Below are positions 16,962-25,753 of a stretch of 37,388 nt of DNA, one piece after another. Position 1 is the first letter of the stretch. Each line of letters starts with the position of its first letter. The DNA lies in NCBI GenBank assembly GCA_003132405.1, contig PKXQ01000157.1:22182-59569 (forward strand), written 5' to 3'. This DNA comes from Acidobacteriaceae bacterium. Lineage in GTDB: Bacteria > Acidobacteriota > Terriglobia > Terriglobales > Acidobacteriaceae. The position numbers and the translations under genes were made by a program. The notes under the pieces were generated by a model. That model had not been told where the DNA came from. It was given only the letters and a program-made list of their open reading frames with translations, and did no database searches.

Positions 16962-18518
16962 TTACTTCGATGAAGTGATGAGCCGGACGAGTTCCTGCAT
17001 GCGGGCCCTGTAGAGATTCTGGCCGGGGTCCATGCGGGAGGCGATTTCGAGTTCCCCAAGCGCCTCTTCATTCTGGTTGAGGGCCATCAGGCAGGCAGCC
17101 AGGGAATAGTGATTCTGGGCGCTGGGCTCAAGCCGAAGGGCCTCGAGAAATTCTTTTTCCGCCTCGGCGAGTTGTTGCGTATTCACCAACGCAGTGCCGA
17201 GATAGTGGTGGCCCAGGCCGGACTCCGGATTGAGCGCGATGGCTTGGCGCAGCACTTCGACGGCTTCCTGATCTCTGCCGGAAAGAAGGAGAGCCTGCCC
17301 CAGGACGCGATGTTCGGCTGCGCCAGCAGGGTTGACGACGATCGCCGCCTTCAACTCGCGAATGGCCGACGCGTAGTCGCGCTTGGACATGTAGGCGCGG
17401 GCGAGACAGTTATGGCCGCCCTCCCACTCCGGATTCTGCCGATACAGTTCGCTGAATTCCGCGATCGCGCCATCGAATTCTTCCTTGTCGCAAAGCGTGT
17501 TTCCCAGATTATTGCGGATGCTGGCTTCGTCTGGCTTAAGGCGCTTGGCGGCGCGATATTCGGCGATGGCCTCGTCAAACTTGCTCTGATCGTGCAGCAC
17601 CACGCCGAGATTGCTGTGCGCCTCCCAGAAGTCCGGACGCAGGCTGAGCGCGTGGCGATAGGCAATCGCGGCGCGCCGCAAATCTCCCGCATCGCGATAG
17701 GTGATCCCCATGTCGAAGTAGACGTCGGCGTTCGCGACGGAGCCAGCGGGTTCGCCCTGAAGTGACTCATCGAACGAATGCAGCGCAGCGTCGTATTGGC
17801 CACCGGCGTAGAGCGCGAGTCCGAGAACGCGATGGGCCTCGGCGTTCGCGGGATCCATACTGAGCGCAGTTCGCGCCTCGGCGAGAGCGTTATCGGAATC
17901 TTCTGTCCGATAGAACAAATAAGACAACTGATTGTGCGTTTCCGGGAAACCGGGCATCAGGCGCGAGGATTCGCTAAATTCATCAAGCGCTTCGTCGAAG
18001 CGATCTTCCCGGCGCAGGATGGTTCCGAGAACAAAACGCAGCAGCGCAGTATTTTGCGACTCATCAACCTGCGCCGCATTCTGCGGCGACGCTTGGCCCA
18101 GTAGAGTATTTCCTGGCTGATCGCGCGACAGGTTCCGAAGCTGGCTTTCCGCGGCGTTCAAATTCTTGTCGTGAACCAGAGCCGCCACATGTGCGGCTGG
18201 ACTCTGGCAGGAGCAGGTCGCGCCAGCGGCCGCATTTCGGGCCGACATTCGATCGGCGTGCGCATGCCCGAGGCTCTCGATCAATCCTCCGTCGGCTCCG
18301 GCTTTTTGCAGGGCGCGGGTACATTGGATGGTGGCCCGGCAGGAAAGGTTTTGGGCAACACCAGCTGTTTGTGCAAGACGTTCGATCCGCGCGCTCGAGA
18401 TGCCGGCCGCCAGCCACCAGAAAACGTTGTCGGAAGCGGGCGCGGCTGCAACTTGATCAGCCTGCGCAACACCTGCCGCCAACAAAAGAAAAACCCATAC
18501 CCGGACACAGCGTTTCAC
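16962..18518 (-). CDS. secreted tetratricopeptide-repeat protein
   Basis: 518 residues. The signal peptide (MKRCVRVWVFLLLAAGVAQA) is followed by a Cys/Ala-rich region (about 25-125) of unknown role. From about residue 155 to 510 there are about ten TPR units, with recurring A-x-x-x-Y-R-x-A-L-x-L-x-P patterns such as RRAAIAYRHALSLRPDFWEAHSNLG. TPR arrays are protein-binding scaffolds; in the periplasm they often assist envelope assembly. The partner is unknown. The start is a GTG with GGAGG about 9 bases upstream. The four Cys of the N-terminal region could form disulfides. Confidence 0.88.
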   Translation of the reverse strand: MKRCVRVWVFLLLAAGVAQADQVAAAPASDNVFWWLAAGISSARIERLAQTAGVAQNLSCRATIQCTRALQKAGADGGLIESLGHAHADRMSARNAAAGATCSCQSPAAHVAALVHDKNLNAAESQLRNLSRDQPGNTLLGQASPQNAAQVDESQNTALLRFVLGTILRREDRFDEALDEFSESSRLMPGFPETHNQLSYLFYRTEDSDNALAEARTALSMDPANAEAHRVLGLALYAGGQYDAALHSFDESLQGEPAGSVANADVYFDMGITYRDAGDLRRAAIAYRHALSLRPDFWEAHSNLGVVLHDQSKFDEAIAEYRAAKRLKPDEASIRNNLGNTLCDKEEFDGAIAEFSELYRQNPEWEGGHNCLARAYMSKRDYASAIRELKAAIVVNPAGAAEHRVLGQALLLSGRDQEAVEVLRQAIALNPESGLGHHYLGTALVNTQQLAEAEKEFLEALRLEPSAQNHYSLAACLMALNQNEEALGELEIASRMDPGQNLYRARMQELVRLITSSK

Positions 18519-18667
18519 AGACCCCTCCAGCGTTTTCTTGGCGGTGGTGGCGCGCGAGCCTCGCCCTTTGCCAAAATAGTCTGGTGGCGGGATCGCCGAT
18601 AGGTCACGGAAGTAATCTTGGGGGACACCGGCAAATGCGAAAGGACGCTGCTCTATTCTTGTGTGGC

Positions 18668-18730
18668 TTTGTAGCGCCGCCGTCCCGGCGGTTGTCCGGC
18701 GGCCATCTTGCCCGCCGAGGCGAGGCCACT
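18668..18730. repeat. GC-rich dispersed repeat (CCGCCG...CGGCGG)
   Basis: GTAGCGCCGCCGTCCCGGCG is followed by GTTGTCCGGCGGCCATCTTG and GCCCGCCGAGGCGAGGCCAC. The block can fold into alternative CGCCGCCG/CGGCGG stems and is of a short repeat type common in acidobacterial intergenic DNA. It lies in the 300-base gap between the divergent TPR and tatA genes. Nothing else is seen in that gap except a CCAACC/GGTTGG palindrome near 18751-18767. Confidence 0.5.
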
Positions 18731-18826
18731 TGAGCTAAATTAGGGCACCACCAACCGTTGGTTGGGGTACACTACGGGATGATGCTAACCGGCGTATCCG
18801 GTCGGCGCGGCTGATTGGAGTGCCCT

Positions 18827-19063
18827 ATGTTTGAAGGTCTTTTTCAACCCATGCACCTGCTGGTGATCCTCGTCATCGCATTGATAATTTTTGGCCCAAA
18901 AAGATTGCCGGAGTTGGGCAAAGGGCTGGGCGATGGGATCCGCGCACTTAAAGAAGGTATGAAGGATCATAGTCAGGATGCCAAGGTTGAAGCCAAGCCA
19001 GATGTCAAACCCGATGTAAAACCAACCATAACGCCGGAAAACAATCCTGAAAATAAGGCCTGA
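18827..19063 (+). CDS. tatA: twin-arginine translocase subunit TatA/TatE
   Basis: 78 residues. A short N-terminal stretch and one membrane span (about residues 9-21, LLVILVIALIIF) are followed by the hinge FGPKRLPELGKGLGDGIRAL, the TatA/E amphipathic helix, and a charged tail with KPDVKPDVKPT. TatA subunits assemble the pore that exports folded proteins with RR signal peptides. The ATG at 18827 is preceded by GGAG at 6 bases; a TTG 12 bases upstream is unlikely. TatB and TatC are not in the window, so this is a solitary tatA. Confidence 0.96.
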   Translation: MFEGLFQPMHLLVILVIALIIFGPKRLPELGKGLGDGIRALKEGMKDHSQDAKVEAKPDVKPDVKPTITPENNPENKA

Positions 19064-19184
19064 GTCAAAGCTACTATTCTTCCCCGCGCCCCGATCGAAT
19101 TTCAAGAAATTCTGAATTGTGCTGGGGGTAGTTGCGGGAATTGCCATCGTTCCTTGCAACCTTCCGGACGGAATTCTCTTCTAC

Positions 19185-19253
19185 TGTTAATCACGCACTG
19201 ATGTTAATCGCACTGATGGTAATCACGCGCTGATACTCGCTGTCTGTTAATCC
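19185..19253. repeat. tandem 15/17-base repeats upstream of DUF481 gene
   Basis: TGTTAATCACGCACTGA, TGTTAATCGCACTGA and TGGTAATCACGCGCTGA follow each other without gaps. After 11 bases a partial TGTTAATCC follows. The array ends about 14 bases before the start codon of the next gene and overlaps the place where its promoter or leader should be. Confidence 0.75.
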
Positions 19254-19267
19254 TGGGGGAGGCTCCT

Positions 19268-20367
19268 GTGCATTTGAAATCTGTGGCAGCTATTCTTCTG
19301 CTCCTGACCATTCCGGCATTCGCCGATCAGGTCGTCTTAAAGAATGGTGACCGCCTGACCGGCTCCATCACCAAGTCCGACGGCAAGCAACTGGTGATCA
19401 AGACCGACTACGCCGGCGACGTAACGCTCAAGTTTGACGCCATCCAAAGCATCACATCCACAGGCGACCTGACGGTTATCCAGGGCAGCAAAACCGTGGT
19501 CGGGCCTGTAACCACGAGCGGCGCTGATCTAATAGTTGCGACCAAGGTTGGAGGTACGGCCGAAGTACCGATGGCCTCCGTTACAACGCTGCGCAGTCCG
19601 GCTGAGCAGGCAGCTTATGAGAAGAGCCTGCACCCGGGGATACTCGAGGGCTGGAAGGGCGGCCTGAATCTCGGTTTTGCGGTCACCACCGGCAATAGCG
19701 AAACCAAGAATCTGAACGTCGCTTTTAATGCGGTGCGCACCGGACTTCACGACAAGCTGACCTTGTATACCAACTCGATTTATGCGGTGAATGACAAGGT
19801 CGTGGCACCGCAGACTGGACCCCAAACCACCGCGAATTCTACCGCAGGCGGAGCTGTCTACAATCGAGACTTCACGCCGCACACTTTCTGGTATGTGAGC
19901 GGCGACTTCTTTACCAACTCGCTGCAAGACCTCGATCTGCGAGCGATATTGGGAGGAGTGGCGCAGGCGTGCACCTGATCAAGAACGCCGCTACCACTCT
20001 CGATTTTCTAGCCGGATTGAACTACACCCACGAAAGTTTTACGGATGTGCCTAGCCCGACTCCACCGCCGCCCACTTACTCGTATAGCAATAGCTTGGCG
20101 GCTTTGACCGTAGGAGATACGTTCTCCCACAAGGTAGGCAAAAGCACGGTGATTACACAGACCTTCCTGCTTTATCCCGACCTCAGCAAGACGGGCCAGT
20201 ATCGCGGCACTTTCGCTTTGGGAACGGTGACCAAACTCAACAAGTGGCTGGGATGGCAGAATTCCTTCGGTGACGTGTTTGACACCAACCCACCGGCGGC
20301 GCTGCCCAGGATCGAGAGAAACGACTTGCAGCTTTCGACGGGGTTAAATATTGCTTTCACGCACTAA
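19268..20367 (+). pseudogene. DUF481 outer-membrane-type protein, interrupted by a frameshift
   Basis: The first part (19268-19978) has a signal peptide (MHLKSVAAILLLLTIPAFA), a small N-terminal domain (DQVVLKNGDRLTGSI), and the start of a DUF481 (YdiY-like) beta-barrel (WKGGLNLGFAVTTGNSETKN). It runs out of frame in ILGGVAQACT. The barrel continues in another frame from about 19957 (GAGVHLIKNAATTLDFLAGLNYTHESF) to 20367, ending in LSTGLNIAFTH as such barrels do. Loss of one base in the G-rich stretch GGGAGGAGTGG at 19951-19961 explains it; the joined protein would be about 366 residues. It could be a recent mutation or a sequencing error. The start is GTG with GGGGGAGG 5 bases upstream. Confidence 0.85.
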
Positions 20368-20406
20368 AGCTTGCGGAAAAGCTCGACTCACAGCGGTCTC
20401 GGGAAG

Positions 20407-20427
20407 GGCACGAGTTCCACTCGTGCC
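20407..20427. terminator. perfect hairpin downstream of the DUF481 gene
   Basis: GGCACGAGT-TCC-ACTCGTGCC is a 9-base-pair stem with a 3-base loop, 40 bases after the DUF481 stop codon. There is no T-run. It may act as a terminator or be a dispersed hairpin; the rest of the gap to 20550 shows nothing else. Confidence 0.45.
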
Positions 20428-20550
20428 GCTAAATCGCTGAAAAATACGTCTGCGCTTTAGCGCCTGAGGCCTGTTTCTGGCGTTTGCAATGATTTTCCGC
20501 AGACTGCTAGAAGACTGACGTATTGCTGTTTTGAGGGCGGAGCGCCAACA

Positions 20551-21564
20551 ATGCCCGCCGCGCCGCCCGGCGCTTCGATACTTTGTTATCCTACCCGCGT
20601 GCCGCGAACTTTCCTCATCGATACCGATACCGCATCCGATGACGCGGTCGCCCTCATCATGGCGCTACGCGCGCCTGACGTGCGTGTGGTTACGATCACG
20701 ACGGTTGCCGGAAATGTCCCGGTTATGCAGGCGACGCGAAACGCTCTCTATACAGTTGGACTGTGCGCCGCGAACGCGCCGGTTTATGTCGGCGCTGATA
20801 AACCGCTCCTGCGCACTTATCAGAATGCGACGTGGTTTCATGGCCGCGATGGCCTCGGAGATCACGACTATCCCGCGCCTCGTCAGTCGGCTGCGACCGG
20901 GCATGCAGCGGATGCCATCATCGAGACGATCGAAGCGAATCCCGGAATCATTCTCGTCACGCTCGGGCCGCTGACCAACATAGCAATGGCGCTGGCGAAA
21001 AAACCGGAGATCGCCGCGCTAGTCTCCCGCTGCGTAGTCATGGGCGGAGCGCCATGTTGCGAAGGCAATGTAACTCCAGCGGCCGAGTACAACATCTGGG
21101 TCGACCCCGATGCCGCGCGGATGGTCATGCGCAGCGGTTTGCCCATTGAGCTTGTGGGCTGGCAGTTGTCGCGCGGCGATGCGGTAATCCACGAGCACGA
21201 CGTCGCTCACATCCTCGGATTCAACACCCCGCTGGCGAAGTTTGCCATCGAATGCAACAGCCACGCACGCCAGGCCTATAAGCTGCAGACGGGCGAGGAT
21301 GGTATTTGCCTGCCTGATCCAGTGGCGATGTCGATTGCCCTCGATCCGACGATAGGAACGGAGTGGAGCGAGCATTACCTCGATGTTGAGACGCAAAGCG
21401 AACTGACACGAGGGATGACGGTAGTCGACCGGCTGAACATTGCTGCCGACGCGCGGAATCAAGCGGTGTGGGCGCCAGCGCTGATCAAGAAATGCAAGGC
21501 CAAAATCTGTTGGACCATCGACAACCGGCGATGGAAGGAAGCGTTGTTCTCAGCGCTGCGGTAA
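20551..21564 (+). CDS. nucleoside hydrolase (inosine/uridine-preferring type)
   Basis: 337 residues. The calcium-binding hallmark is DTDTASDDAVAL (Asp24, Asp26, Asp30, Asp31). Further family blocks are LGPLTNIAMAL, VMGGAPCCEGNVTPAAEYNIWVDPDAA and DPVAMSIALDP. The enzyme cuts the N-glycosidic bond of ribonucleosides to give base and ribose. Next to beta-ureidopropionase, NCS1 permease and dihydropyrimidinase genes, uridine or cytidine hydrolysis feeding base catabolism is the likely job; this is inferred. The ATG at 20551 has a distant GGAG. A GTG at 20599 would begin at VPRTFLIDTD and give the usual N-terminus, so the true start is uncertain. Confidence 0.93.
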   Translation: MPAAPPGASILCYPTRVPRTFLIDTDTASDDAVALIMALRAPDVRVVTITTVAGNVPVMQATRNALYTVGLCAANAPVYVGADKPLLRTYQNATWFHGRDGLGDHDYPAPRQSAATGHAADAIIETIEANPGIILVTLGPLTNIAMALAKKPEIAALVSRCVVMGGAPCCEGNVTPAAEYNIWVDPDAARMVMRSGLPIELVGWQLSRGDAVIHEHDVAHILGFNTPLAKFAIECNSHARQAYKLQTGEDGICLPDPVAMSIALDPTIGTEWSEHYLDVETQSELTRGMTVVDRLNIAADARNQAVWAPALIKKCKAKICWTIDNRRWKEALFSALR

Positions 21565-21583
21565 ACGTTAACTGCCTAAACCT

Positions 21584-21661
21584 TAACCACCAACAACACG
21601 AAGGAGCACACAACAATGTTCAACGTCGGGCCTTCGTGGACCTTCGTGCCCTTTGTGGTTA
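21584..21661. repeat. inverted CACGAAGG / CCTTCGTG dispersed repeat
   Basis: AACCACCAACAACACGAAGG at the left is mirrored by CCTTCGTG copies and CCCTTTGTGGTTAG at the right. This type of inverted repeat is widespread in intergenic DNA. It fills most of the gap between the nucleoside hydrolase and beta-ureidopropionase genes and could end transcription between them. Confidence 0.65.
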
Positions 21662-21737
21662 GCGATTCCAGAATCTCGCGACTGGCTCGCTCGGCGTTCG
21701 TCGTCTGATATATTGGCCTCTCTTGGAGGTACGTCAC

Positions 21738-22631
21738 ATGTCCCGAACCGTCCGCTGCGGCCTGATTCAGGCGAGCAACGCTCTGGGCGCGAATCGTCCG
21801 CTGCCAGAGATCAAGAAAGCGATGATCGATAAGCACCTCAAGCTGATCGAGCAGGCGGCGAAAAAGAAAGTCAAAATTCTCTGCCTGCAGGAGCTTTTCT
21901 ACGGTCCTTATTTCTGCGCCGAGCAGGACATCCGCTGGTACGACCTCACCGAGCGCGTCCCCGATGGGCCCACCACGCAACTGATGCAGAAAATCGCGGC
22001 TAAACACGGCATGGTCATCGTCGTACCGGTATACGAGGAGCAGATGCCCGGCCTCTATTTCAATACCGCCGCGGTCATCGATGCCGACGGAAAATATCTG
22101 GGCAAGTATCGCAAACATCATATCCCGCATGTACATCCCGGATTCTGGGAGAAGTTTTATTTCACGCCCGGTGATCTGGGGTATCCGGTGTTCGAAACGA
22201 AGTATGCGCGTGTCGGTGTGTACATCTGCTACGACCGTCATTTTCCCGAAGGCGCGCGCATCCTCGGACTAAATGGTGCGGAGATCGTTTTTAATCCTTC
22301 AGCGACGGTCGCCGGGCTGTCGGAATACTTGTGGGAACTCGAACAGCCCGCTCACGCAGCGGCAAACGGATACTTCGTCGGTGCGATCAATCGTGTAGGG
22401 CGAGAGAAGCCGTGGAATATCGGTGAGTTTTACGGCAAGAGTTATTTCTGCAATCCGCGCGGAAAGATTGTTGCGCAGGCCAGCCGTAATAAAGATGAGG
22501 TCCTGGTCGCCGATCTCGATCTCGACATGATCGAGGAAGTGAGAAGGGTCTGGCAATTCTATCGCGACCGGCGCCCGGAGACTTATGGCGCCCTAACGAC
22601 ACAGACGGGCCAAACGAAAGCCGCGGACTGA
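21738..22631 (+). CDS. carbon-nitrogen hydrolase, probable beta-ureidopropionase
   Basis: 297 residues with the nitrilase-superfamily triad Glu52 (LQELF), Lys126 (KYRKHHIP) and Cys164 (VYICYDRHFPEGAR). The CYDRHFPE context is that of beta-ureidopropionase/N-carbamoyl amidohydrolases rather than true nitrilases. It should hydrolyse N-carbamoyl-beta-alanine to beta-alanine, CO2 and ammonia, the third step of reductive pyrimidine degradation. The ATG at 21738 has GGAGG 8 bases upstream; an in-frame TTG at 21723 is less likely. Its neighbours, nucleoside hydrolase, NCS1 permease and dihydropyrimidinase, support the assignment. N-carbamoyl-D-amino acid hydrolysis is the main alternative. Confidence 0.93.
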   Translation: MSRTVRCGLIQASNALGANRPLPEIKKAMIDKHLKLIEQAAKKKVKILCLQELFYGPYFCAEQDIRWYDLTERVPDGPTTQLMQKIAAKHGMVIVVPVYEEQMPGLYFNTAAVIDADGKYLGKYRKHHIPHVHPGFWEKFYFTPGDLGYPVFETKYARVGVYICYDRHFPEGARILGLNGAEIVFNPSATVAGLSEYLWELEQPAHAAANGYFVGAINRVGREKPWNIGEFYGKSYFCNPRGKIVAQASRNKDEVLVADLDLDMIEEVRRVWQFYRDRRPETYGALTTQTGQTKAAD

Positions 22632-22658
22632 ACAAGAAATCGTCATCTCACTTTGCCG

Positions 22659-22691
22659 TTGTCATCCTGAGCGAAGCGAAGGACCTATGCA
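22659..22691. repeat. dispersed repeat TCATCCTGAGCGAAGCG
   Basis: TTGTCATCCTGAGCGAAGCG followed by AAGGACCTATGCA. The same 33-base sequence occurs at 27378-27455, where it is split by a palindromic insert. This is a widespread intergenic repeat type. Confidence 0.75.
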
Positions 22692-22744
22692 TTTGACAGC
22701 ATTGGCGTCGTCCGTGTCGCTAAGAACGTCAATCAGCTTCTACT

Positions 22745-22772
22745 GAAAGCTGATAACTGATAACTGACAGCT
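22745..22772. repeat. copy of the GAAAGCTG...CAGCT repeat
   Basis: GAAAGCTGATAACTGATAAC then TGACAGCT, with TGATAAC twice in tandem. On the opposite strand it reads AGCTGTCAG...CAGCTTTC, like the hairpin at 5476-5506. It lies 24 bases before the NCS1 permease start and so within its leader or promoter. Confidence 0.55.
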
Positions 22773-22795
22773 AATAGTTGGTACTTTCCTGACTC

Positions 22796-24205
22796 ATGTC
22801 CACATCTTCACGAATCGAATCCAGCCCGCTCTACAACGCCGACCTCGCGCCCGCGACCAGCGAACGCCGCACCTGGGGCACTTACAGCTTCGCCGCGCTG
22901 TGGGTATCGATGTCGGTCAATATTCTCACCTACATGCTGGCGGCCAGCCTCATCCAGGGAGGAATGAACTGGCGGCAGGCGGTAGCCACCGTCTTTCTCG
23001 GCAATACCATCGTGCTCATTCCGATGCTGTTGAATTCCCATCCCGGAGCGCGCTACGGAATTCCGTTTCCAATACTGGCGCGCGCTTCCTTCGGAGTGCT
23101 CGGCGCAAACGTCGCCGCAGTCTTGCGCGCACTTGTTGCTTGTGGATGGTTCGGCATTCAAACTTGGATTGGTGGCGAAGCGATCAACACGCTGATCACC
23201 ACGCTAGCGCCTGCCTGGGGCCAAGTAGCGCACGGAGCCGCGATCTGCTTCCTGGCATTCTGGCTCATTAATCTCGCCGTCATCCTTAAGGGCATCGAGT
23301 ACATCCGTTTTCTACAGGGAATCAGCGCGCCGGTGCTGCTGGCAGTCGGCCTATTGCTGCTGGCATGGGCCTATAAGACGGCCGGCGGATTTGGCCCTAT
23401 GCTCTCCGCGCCGTCGCGCTTCGTCACCTTTCCTGATTTTCTGAAATTCCTTATCCCCGCGCTCAATGGCACGGTCGGTTTCTGGGCGACCGTATCCCTC
23501 AACATCCCGGACTTCACACGCTTTGCCCGGAGCCAGCGGCAGCAGGTGATCGGCCAGGCGCTCGGCCTGCCCACGACCATGACACTTTATTCGCTGATCG
23601 GAATCCTGGTGACCTCGGCAACCGTGGTGATCTACGGCACCGCAATCTGGGATCCCGTGCAGCTGTTAAGCCGCTTTCACTCGCCGGCGGCGGTCGTGAT
23701 TTCGCTACTTGCAATTTTGCTGGCGACGTTGAACGTGAATATCGGCGCAAATGTCGTCTCCCCAGCCAACGATTTTTCCAATCTGTGGCCGCGCAAAATT
23801 AATTTCCGCACCGGCGGTGTGATCACTTGCTTCATGGGGATCGCGCTCATGCCGTGGAAGCTGCTCTCCGATTACGGCACCTTTATCTTTGGCTGGCTTG
23901 GCGGCTATGCCGCGTTTCTCGGTCCCGTCGCGGGCATCATGATCTGCGATTACTTCGTGATTCGCAGGCGCGTGCTCGTCGTCGATGACCTTTACCTGCG
24001 CGGCGGCATCTACGAATACTCGCGCGGCTTCAACTGGCTAGCGGTAATCGCGCTGGCTCTGGGAACGGGCACGGCGCTGGTGGGATTAGTCGTTCCTGCG
24101 CTGCGTGTTTTATACAGCTACTCCTGGTTCGTCGGCTTTGCCGTTTCGTTTGTGGCTTATTACGCAATGATGAGTTTGCAGAGACAACCCGAGACTTCCG
24201 CCTGA
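22796..24205 (+). CDS. NCS1-family nucleobase/hydantoin:cation symporter
   Basis: 469 residues and about twelve membrane spans. The N-terminal signature NADLAPATSERRTWGTYSFAA is that of NCS1 permeases (Mhp1, PucI, FurE-type), and GxRYGIPFPILARASFG and the Trp-rich CGWFGIQTWIGGEAIN of helix 3 match the substrate site of the family. It imports a nucleobase, hydantoin or allantoin with a cation. Given the dihydropyrimidinase and beta-ureidopropionase genes around it, uracil/thymine, dihydropyrimidine or hydantoin are the likely substrates. The ATG has no strong ribosome binding site. It probably belongs to the same functional locus but may have its own promoter. Confidence 0.94.
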   Translation: MSTSSRIESSPLYNADLAPATSERRTWGTYSFAALWVSMSVNILTYMLAASLIQGGMNWRQAVATVFLGNTIVLIPMLLNSHPGARYGIPFPILARASFGVLGANVAAVLRALVACGWFGIQTWIGGEAINTLITTLAPAWGQVAHGAAICFLAFWLINLAVILKGIEYIRFLQGISAPVLLAVGLLLLAWAYKTAGGFGPMLSAPSRFVTFPDFLKFLIPALNGTVGFWATVSLNIPDFTRFARSQRQQVIGQALGLPTTMTLYSLIGILVTSATVVIYGTAIWDPVQLLSRFHSPAAVVISLLAILLATLNVNIGANVVSPANDFSNLWPRKINFRTGGVITCFMGIALMPWKLLSDYGTFIFGWLGGYAAFLGPVAGIMICDYFVIRRRVLVVDDLYLRGGIYEYSRGFNWLAVIALALGTGTALVGLVVPALRVLYSYSWFVGFAVSFVAYYAMMSLQRQPETSA

Positions 24206-24275
24206 CTCTATCGGAAGCGAGCTACAGAATCGTCGCCCAGTCATTACTTCTACAGTAAACTCCAGCGCGCTGTAC

Positions 24276-24725
24276 GTGGTTCTCCAGAGATTTTCTGCCG
24301 CTGCAAACATTTACAGCTGGTCCCCGCATCTTAGTCGTGCGAGGTGTCAGATTAAGAACATAACGCTAATCGGCGCATGTCTGATGATCTTGCTGGGAAC
24401 CGCTCTAGCCCGGCAGGGAGCGAAAGGCCCGGATGACATGACCACGGTGCTCGGTTGTATCCAGCGCTCTCAGCAGAGCTATCTGGTCACTGACAATCAC
24501 GGAACCACTTATCTTCTCGATGGCGTAGGAGATGAGCTCAGCGGCGAAGTCGGCCACACCCTGGAGGTGAAGGGCAAGCTGATTGAGCCTCCGAAGCCGG
24601 CGAGGCATTCTGCAAAGCAAAGCTTTCGCGCGAGCGATAATCCAGGCTCGCAGTTGGCAACGCTGAGGGTTGCGAGCGTTATCGACGATGTGCATCGGCT
24701 GGGCAATACCTGCTCATCGCAATAA
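24276..24725 (+). CDS. small secreted protein of unknown function
   Basis: Up to 149 residues; I cannot name a family with certainty. A hydrophobic signal-like segment (NITLIGACLMILLGTALA) is followed by a small domain with VLGCIQRSQQSYLVTDNHGTTYLLDGVGDEL and VGHTLEVKGKL. This pattern (Gly-Cys, then a ligand-like beta unit, then hVGHxhEVxGxL) is common in small exported acidobacterial proteins and suggests an OB-like beta-barrel. The annotated first codon is a GTG with no ribosome binding site; an ATG at 24384 is an alternative but would cut the signal segment. Two Cys residues (GCI and NTCSSQ) could form a disulfide. It is convergent with the LLM oxidoreductase gene, 9 bases apart. Confidence 0.6.
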   Translation: MVLQRFSAAANIYSWSPHLSRARCQIKNITLIGACLMILLGTALARQGAKGPDDMTTVLGCIQRSQQSYLVTDNHGTTYLLDGVGDELSGEVGHTLEVKGKLIEPPKPARHSAKQSFRASDNPGSQLATLRVASVIDDVHRLGNTCSSQ

Positions 24726-24734
24726 ATCCGCGAC

Positions 24735-25733
24735 TTAGCTCCGACGAAAAGCCGGTAAGACGTGCTTTTTGTAAGCTTCGAGCGTGTCTTCTTCATTACC
24801 GCACATCAGATAAATATTGAACTGCGTCACTCCCGCGCGCGCGAGCGCCCGAATCTTTTCGACGTGAGCTTCGGCAGGGCCAAGCAGGCAGAAGCGGTCG
24901 GTCACTTCATCCGAAACGAAGTTGCGGTTGCTGCTGTCAACCTCGCAGTGATGCAGGTAATCGTATTTTCCGCGATCCCGTATATAAGAGGTTAGCGCTG
25001 GCGGAAGTTCTTCCGGCTTGTAGCGCGAAACCAGATCGACGACGTGATTCGAAACCAGGGCAGGGAACCAGCGCACTCGCTCGCGACCGACTTTAACATC
25101 ATCGGAGACCCAGACCGGAGCGGCCGACATAATCTCGATCTTGCGCGAATCACGGCCCACAGCCTCGGCACCTTTTTTGACGAAACTGACGCACCACGCG
25201 ATCAGGTCTGGATCGGCGAACTGGAGGATAACGCCGTCGGCGATTCGCCCCGCCAGTTCGAGCACCTTCGGTCCATATCCCGCCACCCACACCGGGGGAA
25301 CGCCAGCGGTCGCCCAGGTGAGGCGCGCGGTCAGGCCTTCATATTCGGTTTCTTTTCCGCCGGTGAGATCGCGAAAAGCTTTCACAGCTTCTTCTAACTG
25401 CGCTGACGTAACGGGCTTCTTGCCCAGCACGCGCCGCGAACTGTCGCCGCGCCCAATGCCCAGTTGCATACGCCCACCGGAAATTAAATTCAGCGTCGCA
25501 AATAAACTCGACGTTACCGTGATGTCGCGCGTCGCTGGATTCGTGACACAGGTGCCGAGGCGCATGTGTTTCGTGTTGGTCGCCATCAGGGTAAGCGTGG
25601 GATAAGGCTCGAGCCAGAGGACGTGCGAATCAAAGATCCAGCCATACTCGAAACCGGACGCTTCCGCCTGGCGCGTCAGGCTGACGATCCGGTCGACGGT
25701 CATGTCGGGCTTGATGGTGATGCCGAAACGCAT
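24735..25733 (-). CDS. LLM-class flavin/F420-dependent oxidoreductase
   Basis: 332 residues with the bacterial-luciferase-like TIM barrel: MRFGITIKPDMTVDRIVSLT at the N-terminus, TCVTNPATRDITVTSSLFATLN, the cofactor-binding GIGRGDSSRR, and VWVAGYGPKVLELAGRIADGVIL. It resembles the group named as F420-dependent (TIGR03842-like); FMN use cannot be excluded. The substrate is unknown. It lies between the NCS1 permease and dihydropyrimidinase genes on the opposite strand, so a redox step on a pyrimidine or hydantoin-type compound is suggested by context only. The ATG at 25733 has GGGAG 7 bases upstream; a GTG at 25751 is less likely. No enzyme for making F420 is in the window. Confidence 0.88.
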   Translation of the reverse strand: MRFGITIKPDMTVDRIVSLTRQAEASGFEYGWIFDSHVLWLEPYPTLTLMATNTKHMRLGTCVTNPATRDITVTSSLFATLNLISGGRMQLGIGRGDSSRRVLGKKPVTSAQLEEAVKAFRDLTGGKETEYEGLTARLTWATAGVPPVWVAGYGPKVLELAGRIADGVILQFADPDLIAWCVSFVKKGAEAVGRDSRKIEIMSAAPVWVSDDVKVGRERVRWFPALVSNHVVDLVSRYKPEELPPALTSYIRDRGKYDYLHHCEVDSSNRNFVSDEVTDRFCLLGPAEAHVEKIRALARAGVTQFNIYLMCGNEEDTLEAYKKHVLPAFRRS

Positions 25734-25753
25734 GTTATCTCCCAAGTACACTC

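Noticed and set aside
21576..22241. 221-codon minus-strand open frame
   Set aside because: It is antisense to the well-supported beta-ureidopropionase gene and extends into an intergenic repeat.
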